From positions 1-25,546 of the forward strand of contig URWJ01000005.1 of the NCBI GenBank assembly GCA_900551535.1: DNA of 25,546 nucleotides, read 5' to 3'. The position numbers were made by a program, and so were the translations under genes. The notes under the pieces were generated by a model. The model searched no databases. It was not told where the DNA came from and was given only the letters and a program-made list of their open reading frames with translations. Each line of letters starts with the position of its first letter. The first letter of the stretch is position 1. Source of the DNA: an uncultured Granulicatella sp. (GTDB lineage Bacteria > Bacillota > Bacilli > Lactobacillales > Aerococcaceae). Positions 21,731-25,546 of the stretch are shown in pieces.

Positions 21731-21943
21731 ATGGAAAGTGGAATTGTAAAATGGTTTAACAACGAAAAAGGGTATGGATTTATCAAAAATACAAAAACGG
21801 ATGAAGATATTTTTGTGCATTTCACAGGAATTGCACAAGAAGGATTCAAGTCGTTGATAGAAGGCCAACAGGTGACTTTTGAAATTACAAGAGGAGCACA
21901 TGGCGTTCAGGCGACGCATGTGGTCGTCGTCGGAAATGATTAA
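21731..21943 (+). CDS. Cold-shock-domain protein (CspA family)
   Basis: A 70-residue single cold-shock domain that binds single-stranded RNA/DNA. RNP1 is KGYGFI (13-18), RNP2 is DIFVHF (26-31), and it starts with the family's GIVKWFNNEKGYGFI. The length is slightly over the usual 65-67. GGGGGAG lies just ahead of the ATG. Its end overlaps the RNase HI gene by 8 nt, and it heads a run of closely spaced genes with no terminator until 24311. The leader is short, without an obvious cold-shock 5' UTR. Confidence 0.95.
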   Translation: MESGIVKWFNNEKGYGFIKNTKTDEDIFVHFTGIAQEGFKSLIEGQQVTFEITRGAHGVQATHVVVVGND

Positions 21944-22340
21944 AGTCTATACGGACGCGGCCGTGAATGGAAATCCAGGAGACGTAGGATTGGGAGTTCT
22001 AGTACTAAAGGATGGAGAACAGAAGCCGTTTAAGATTTCTGTGGAAGAAAAAATGGATAATCATTTAGCGGAATTCACAGCCATTCATTGGGCGTTAGGC
22101 TGGTTGCTGGAGAACGGATACCAAGAAGAACTGATCTTCATACATACCGATTCCAAAGTAACTGCTGATGCGATTGAAAAAAATTATACGAAAAAAGAAG
22201 CGAATCGAATCGTTTTAAAGGAAATTCAAAAGCAGGTGAAACACTTTCCACAATTATTTGTGAAGTGGATTCCTGAAAGTGAAAATAAGGGTGCGGATCA
22301 ATTAGCAAGACAAGCCCTCCAACAAACGATTGGAAAGTAG
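21936..22340 (+). CDS. Ribonuclease HI-family protein
   Basis: A 134-residue RNase H fold. The four catalytic acids are at the expected spacing: D7 (VYTDAA), E46 (AEFTAI), D72 (IHTDSK) and D121 (ENKGADQLARQAL). NGNPGDVGLGVLVL replaces the usual GNPG-PGG region. It should cut RNA in RNA-DNA hybrids. The ATG at 21936 lies within the 3' end of the cold-shock gene, 8 nt before its end. This start begins the domain directly; a longer reading to 21879 only adds shadow sequence of the cold-shock gene. The family is certain; in vivo role relative to other RNases H is unknown. Confidence 0.9.
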   Translation: MIKVYTDAAVNGNPGDVGLGVLVLKDGEQKPFKISVEEKMDNHLAEFTAIHWALGWLLENGYQEELIFIHTDSKVTADAIEKNYTKKEANRIVLKEIQKQVKHFPQLFVKWIPESENKGADQLARQALQQTIGK

Positions 22341-22355
22341 TAAAGGAGCAATGAA

Positions 22356-22619
22356 ATGAACGAAAAAACACTCTATTTTAGTAGTTTATGTCCAGATACA
22401 GCACCGTTTAAAGCGGCAATGGAAAGACTGGGCGTAACCGCTCGTGAAGTGGATATTACAGCAAGTATGAGCAATTTAAAAGAATTCTTGAGATTAAGAG
22501 ATAATGAAGAAGTATTTACTCCGCGTAAAGAACAGGGAATGGTGGGAGTTCCGTGTCTTGTCTCTGGTGGAGAGTATATTTTTGAAGTGAGCGACCTCGA
22601 AGAAAGGTTTGCCAAGTAG
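22356..22619 (+). CDS. Glutaredoxin-related thiol protein
   Basis: An 87-residue thioredoxin-fold protein. It starts with beta strand TLYFSSLC and a CPDT motif (C12-T15) in place of CPYC, so only one cysteine is present at the active site. The cis-proline loop is GVPCLV (about 64-69), with a second cysteine at 67. The length fits small glutaredoxin-like proteins of Firmicutes. AAGGAG precedes the ATG. Its stop overlaps the next gene's GTG start. A monothiol or regulatory role is plausible but unproven. Confidence 0.8.
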   Translation: MNEKTLYFSSLCPDTAPFKAAMERLGVTAREVDITASMSNLKEFLRLRDNEEVFTPRKEQGMVGVPCLVSGGEYIFEVSDLEERFAK

Positions 22620-22900
22620 TGGAAGAATTAAAGAATAACGTCATTCCACTGTACTTTTTAGGAATGAATGGGCTGCTTTTTGTATTGATGGGCTTTGATA
22701 AGCTATGTGCCGTCATGAGAAAGTGGCGCGTTCTGGAAAAAACACTTCTTGGGATTGGTTTATTTGGTGGAGGCTTTGGTGGGCTTCTTGGGTTAGTGAT
22801 TTTTAACCATAAAAAGCGGAAACACTATTTTATGTGGACATTCCTATTGAATATCGCAATCTGGGGAATCCTTTATTATAGTATATGGCTTAGAAAGTAG
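22619..22900 (+). CDS. DUF1294 small membrane protein
   Basis: A 93-residue protein with three membrane segments (about 8-26, 42-62, 70-88). It matches DUF1294: FVLMGFDKLCAVMRKWRVLEKTLLGIGLFGGGFGGLLGLVIFNHKKRKHYF shows the conserved DK, R-x-x-E, GG-x-x-G and FNHK-x-RK-x-F positions. It starts at GTG 22619 on the last base of the previous stop, with AAAGG (22603-22607) 11 nt upstream. The function of the family is unknown. Confidence 0.85.
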   Translation: MEELKNNVIPLYFLGMNGLLFVLMGFDKLCAVMRKWRVLEKTLLGIGLFGGGFGGLLGLVIFNHKKRKHYFMWTFLLNIAIWGILYYSIWLRK

Positions 22901-22905
22901 GGCTC

Positions 22906-23565
22906 ATGGAAAAACAAGAACGTTTTTATTTTGATGTTTGGATTGCACTTCTTAGTACGTTAGCGGGAATGGTCAATGTTGTCACACTATTACTATTTTT
23001 CACGCCAACAACGCACTTTACTGGAAATATTACGCAATTTGTTTTGTCCTTCAATGAAGAAGAATGGGGGACAATACTCCATTTACTAGGAATGATTCTC
23101 TGTTTTTCTGGTGGCGGCGTCTTGTCGGGATTTCTGTTTTCGAAGAAAAAATTTGAACCGACAAAACGGTATGGAGTATTATTAATGATGTTCGGAAGTA
23201 TGATGCTTCTATTGTTTCTGTTTGGATTACGCGACGAGAAATGGTTATATTTCTTCTCGTTTGTTGTCGGAACACAAAATGGAATGTTCATTTTTTACCA
23301 TGGAATTATCGTACGAACATCTCACTTTACGGGCTATTTAACGGATATTGGAGTGGTTCTTGGGCGATTGATGCGCGGTCAGATTAAGGATCGTTGGAAA
23401 GTGCTCTTTTATTTTACGAGCATGCTGTTCTTTGGAATTGGCGTCACGGTTTCATACCAGCTATTTCAATCCTTTGGGGCAGCAACAATCATCGCTGTAG
23501 GAATTGGATATATTCTCGTTGGATTGTATTATTTTAGTTTCCGTAAAGCATTTTTACATAAATAG
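22906..23565 (+). CDS. YoaK/DUF1275-family membrane protein
   Basis: A 219-residue protein with about six membrane helices. It carries the DUF1275 features: AGMVNVVTLLLFFTPTTHFTGNITQF near the start and VVGTQNGMFIFYHGIIVRTSHFTGYLTDIGVVLGRL, with the paired HFTGN/HFTGY motifs. The family is sometimes suggested to be a transporter, but no substrate is established. It begins 5 nt after the DUF1294 stop. Confidence 0.88.
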   Translation: MEKQERFYFDVWIALLSTLAGMVNVVTLLLFFTPTTHFTGNITQFVLSFNEEEWGTILHLLGMILCFSGGGVLSGFLFSKKKFEPTKRYGVLLMMFGSMMLLLFLFGLRDEKWLYFFSFVVGTQNGMFIFYHGIIVRTSHFTGYLTDIGVVLGRLMRGQIKDRWKVLFYFTSMLFFGIGVTVSYQLFQSFGAATIIAVGIGYILVGLYYFSFRKAFLHK

Positions 23566-23575
23566 GAGGAAAACA

Positions 23576-24097
23576 ATGAAAGCTTTAGTTGTAGTGGATA
23601 TGCAAAATGATTTTGTCGATGGAGTGCTTGGCTCAAAAGAAGCCGTAGCCATTATCGACCATGCCGTTGAGGTGATTGAAAATTTCGATGGAAAGGTATT
23701 TTATACACTAGATACTCATAGTGAAGACTATCTTCAAACAGAGGAAGGACGTCACTTGCCAGTCGTGCACTGCGTGAGAGGGTCTAAAGGATGGGAGTTA
23801 AATCCACAAATCCAAAAAGCCTTAGAGAGTCGTCATGCAAAAGGCGTTGAAAAACCAACATTTGGATCAGAAAAATTAATGGAACTCATTCAAAAAGAAG
23901 TGCGAGATTTAGAAAGCATTACACTCATTGGAATCTGTACAGATATTTGTGTGATTAGTAATGCACTTCTTGCTAAAGCGCATTTTGTCAATGTACCAGT
24001 GAATGTCGTTGCAAGTGCCTGCGCAGGAGTAACGCCAGCGTCACACGATAACGCGTTAAGCGCCATGAAGATGTGTCATATTGACGTGGTTGAGTAG
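23576..24097 (+). CDS. pncA: Isochorismatase-like hydrolase, probable nicotinamidase
   Basis: A 173-residue cysteine hydrolase. The catalytic triad is D8 (VVVDMQNDF), K93 (GVEKPTFGS) and C125 (GICTDICV). Metal ligands D46, H48 (LDTHSEDY) and H65 (VVHC) have the spacing of nicotinamidases (D52, H54, H71 in the archaeal enzyme), which favours nicotinamide deamidation for NAD salvage over other isochorismatase activities. The ATG at 23576 has GGAGG (23565-23569) upstream and gives the domain start; a longer frame to 23504 is shadow. It is in the operon run starting at the cold-shock gene. Confidence 0.85.
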   Translation: MKALVVVDMQNDFVDGVLGSKEAVAIIDHAVEVIENFDGKVFYTLDTHSEDYLQTEEGRHLPVVHCVRGSKGWELNPQIQKALESRHAKGVEKPTFGSEKLMELIQKEVRDLESITLIGICTDICVISNALLAKAHFVNVPVNVVASACAGVTPASHDNALSAMKMCHIDVVE

Positions 24098-24106
24098 GGG
24101 GTTGCG

Positions 24107-24319
24107 ATGAGGGAACAAGATCCAAAAGATAGAATTAGAGAAATGTCCGTATTGAATCTTATCATGGTCATTGGGATTGCAATCGGATTTGGAATTGGAA
24201 TGCTTATTGATAATGTCATTGGCGGTATTGCTATCGGAATGTTAGGAGCATTCATTTGCCGTCTCTTATACATTCGTAAAAAGTATAAAGAAATTAATCC
24301 TAAAGATAAGAAAGAGTAG
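24107..24319 (+). CDS. Small two-helix membrane protein of unknown family
   Basis: A 70-residue protein with two Gly/Ile-rich membrane helices (about 15-34 and 36-55): VLNLIMVIGIAIGFGIGMLI and IGGIAIGMLGAFICRLLYI, between charged ends (REQDPKDRIRE and KKYKEINPKDKKE). The glycine pattern resembles AtpI/AtpZ-like proteins, but no diagnostic motif is visible. GGGGG lies upstream of the ATG, 9 nt after the nicotinamidase stop. Its stop codon is inside the terminator hairpin. Confidence 0.75.
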   Translation: MREQDPKDRIREMSVLNLIMVIGIAIGFGIGMLIDNVIGGIAIGMLGAFICRLLYIRKKYKEINPKDKKE

Positions 24320-24346
24320 GCACATTTGTTGCGCTACTCTTTTTTC
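24311..24346 (+). terminator. Terminator of the cold-shock operon
   Basis: AAAGAGTAG (24311-24319) pairs with CTACTCTTT (24334-24342), followed by more T. The stop codon TAG is part of the left arm. Confidence 0.85.
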
Positions 24347-24357
24347 GTTGTCATAAT
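24329..24357 (+). promoter_or_regulatory. Promoter embedded in the terminator
   Basis: TTGCGC (24329-24334) is 17 bp from CATAAT (24352-24357), which has an extended TG (24349-24350). It would drive the thioredoxin-like gene, whose ATG is 25 bp downstream. Confidence 0.5.
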
Positions 24358-24382
24358 GAAGGAAAATGAACGGAGGGATATC

Positions 24383-24724
24383 ATGGAACAATTTGCAAAA
24401 GATGTAAGCCAATTTGTGGAAACAACTGCTGAGAAAGTAGAAGCGTTAATCGGTGAAGGAAAGGAAGTCGTTCTTTTCGTAGGACGTCCAACTTGCCCAT
24501 ACTGCCGTCGTTTTGCTCCAAAAATTAACGAAGTGCGTGAAGCATTAGGAAAAGAAATGTACTTCATCAATTCAGAAGACAGAGCTAACGAAGCTTTAGC
24601 AGCTTTCCGTGCGAAATACAATATGCCAACAGTACCTGGTTTATTAGTTGCTCGTGGCGGTGAAGTGCGTGTGGTTTGTGACTCATCACAAAGTGTGGAA
24701 CAAATCAAAGCCTTTATTGGATAA
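24383..24724 (+). CDS. Thioredoxin-like protein (bacteriocin accessory type)
   Basis: A 113-residue single thioredoxin fold with active site CPYC (38-41) in VVLFVGRPTCPYCRRFAPKI and cis-proline in NMPTVPGLLVARGG. It has no signal peptide, so it is cytosolic. The CPYC site, the preceding long helix and the size match the PedC/BrcD-type family often labelled bacteriocin transport accessory proteins; many family members occur, as here, without bacteriocin genes and may simply be disulfide reductases. The ATG at 24383 has GGAGGG upstream; a longer frame to 24326 runs back over the terminator. Confidence 0.85.
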   Translation: MEQFAKDVSQFVETTAEKVEALIGEGKEVVLFVGRPTCPYCRRFAPKINEVREALGKEMYFINSEDRANEALAAFRAKYNMPTVPGLLVARGGEVRVVCDSSQSVEQIKAFIG

Positions 24725-24739
24725 TAAATGTAAAGTGAG

Positions 24740-24772
24740 ACTCTCCGTGAAAGTGATTCGCGGAGAGTTTTT
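24740..24772 (+). terminator. Terminator of the thioredoxin-like gene
   Basis: ACTCTCCG (24740-24747) pairs with CGGAGAGT (24761-24768), followed by TTTT. Confidence 0.85.
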
Positions 24773-24785
24773 GCATGCAAAAAAT

Positions 24786-24813
24786 AGTTCATTACCATAT
24801 ATGGTAATGAACT
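24786..24813. promoter_or_regulatory. Perfect 28-bp palindrome upstream of the DUF2130 gene
   Basis: The half-site AGTTCATTACCATA is mirrored exactly, with no loop or mismatch. It lies between a terminator and the next promoter region, 34 bp upstream of the likely -10 (TAGAAT, 24847-24852). It looks more like an operator than a terminator because it lacks a proper T-run. Confidence 0.5.
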
Positions 24814-24879
24814 GTTTTGGGTCTGTGCTCAAATTCGATATTGTGATAGAATGAAATAGAAATAAAAAGGAGGGGTTCG

Positions 24880-25546
24880 ATGAACGAAATTAAATGTCCA
24901 CATTGCCAAACGGTCTTTACGATTGATGAGAACTCGTATGCAGATATTGTGAGCCAAGTGCGCAATAAGGAATTTGCAGAAGATGTTCATAAGCAGTTGG
25001 AATTTGCCAAGAAGCAATTTGAGACGGAAAAGGCACTCGCAAAAGAGCAAGAAAAGCGTCTATATGATGAGGAACGTGCCAACTTTGAACAGAAGATTCT
25101 TTCGCTTGAATTAGCATTGAAGAATGCGGATGTTAAAGAAGAAAAGAATGTGCAAGAAGCACTCCATCAAAAAGAGAAAGAATTTAGTGCACTCCAAGCA
25201 GAATTGGATCAATTAAAACAACAACTCCAATTCAAAGAAGTAGAATTGTCTCAAAAATTCCAAGAAGATTTACACGCGAAAGAACGTACGATTCTTGAAT
25301 TGAAACAAGAAAAAGAGTTACAACAAAAAGAACAAGAAGTGCAACAAACGGCACTAAAAGAAAAATACGAATTGGAATTACGTTCGAAGAAAGACCAATT
25401 CGAGTTAGAGTTGAAGGCAAAAGACGAAGCCATTGCGTTCTATAAAGATTTCAAGGCGAAACAATCAACGAAGATGGTGGGAGAAAGCCTTGAACAACAT
25501 TGCGAAATCGAATTTAATCGTCTTCGTATGACGGCGTTCCCGCGCG
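24880..25546 (+). CDS. DUF2130 coiled-coil protein (5' part only)
   Basis: The first 222 codons are present and the frame is open at the window edge. It starts MNEIKCPHCQTVFTIDENSY, a single CPHC pair resembling a half zinc ribbon, followed by a long Glu/Lys/Gln-rich coiled coil (about 30-190). Then comes FYKDFKAKQSTKMVGESLEQHCEIEFNRLR, the opening of the DUF2130 domain, which in other proteins continues about 200 residues. Function is unknown; some relatives are annotated as nuclease-like, which I cannot support here. GGAGGGG precedes the ATG. Confidence 0.88.
   Translation, partial: MNEIKCPHCQTVFTIDENSYADIVSQVRNKEFAEDVHKQLEFAKKQFETEKALAKEQEKRLYDEERANFEQKILSLELALKNADVKEEKNVQEALHQKEKEFSALQAELDQLKQQLQFKEVELSQKFQEDLHAKERTILELKQEKELQQKEQEVQQTALKEKYELELRSKKDQFELELKAKDEAIAFYKDFKAKQSTKMVGESLEQHCEIEFNRLRMTAFPR

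Noticed and set aside
24383..24724. A bacteriocin locus around the PedC-like protein
   Set aside because: No bacteriocin precursor, immunity gene or ABC exporter is nearby. The thioredoxin-like protein alone does not support one.

Overview
The window is a low-GC Gram-positive (Firmicutes) chromosomal segment. Genes are tightly packed, Shine-Dalgarno sites are strong (AGGAGG-like), promoters are sigma-A type (TTGACA/TATAAT, often extended -10) and terminators are intrinsic hairpins with T-runs. The divergent pepQ/ccpA pair, the rpsP-khpA-rimM-trmD-rplS block and the murI/rdgB-yfcE-cbpB block point to Lactobacillales. The gene mix resembles Carnobacteriaceae such as Granulicatella; that genus is a guess, not something I can prove here. 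I see no rRNA, tRNA, CRISPR array, transposase or phage gene.

Layout: (1) 143-2086, a GntR/YtrA-type repressor with an ABC ATPase and permease, with a palindromic operator over its own -10. (2) 2558-5017, an overlapping operon encoding a glutamate racemase fused to an XTP/dITP pyrophosphatase, a YfcE-type phosphodiesterase and a CBS-pair protein of the c-di-AMP receptor type (CbpB/DarB). (3) 5624-7516, a convergent MscS channel, then two small envelope/stress proteins (DUF948, YtxH). (4) 7572-9832, pepQ and ccpA, divergent, with cre-like sites between them. (5) 9946-12498, a class A penicillin-binding protein with a Pro/Thr/Gln repeat tail. (6) 12699-17548, the ribosomal/tRNA-modification block, interrupted by a DUF1576 membrane protein, an unknown 113-residue protein and an ArsR/SmtB-type metal sensor. 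(7) 17690-19723, a His-rich P1B-4-type metal efflux ATPase whose promoter carries a SmtB-type operator, the likely target of that sensor. (8) 19790-24724, small conserved or unknown proteins: an HTH-DUF2187 protein, a cold-shock protein overlapping an RNase HI, a glutaredoxin-like protein, DUF1294, DUF1275, a nicotinamidase-like hydrolase and a CPYC thioredoxin-like protein. (9) A DUF2130 coiled-coil protein runs off the right edge.

The most interesting signal is non-coding. Four intergenic elements of about 150-240 bp (2196-2434 on the minus strand; 5015-5211, 5333-5482 and 13307-13498 on the plus strand) share one architecture: a long closing helix, a conserved CCGG-type junction, a short hairpin, a TCAAA single strand, a second hairpin always capped by a TAAA loop, and a TAATTC(G/A)C junction. 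The helices have quite different sequences in each copy but stay complementary. That pattern suggests a conserved structured RNA, or a structured DNA repeat, that I cannot match to a family I know. It sits downstream of operons and fills most of the three large gaps without genes.
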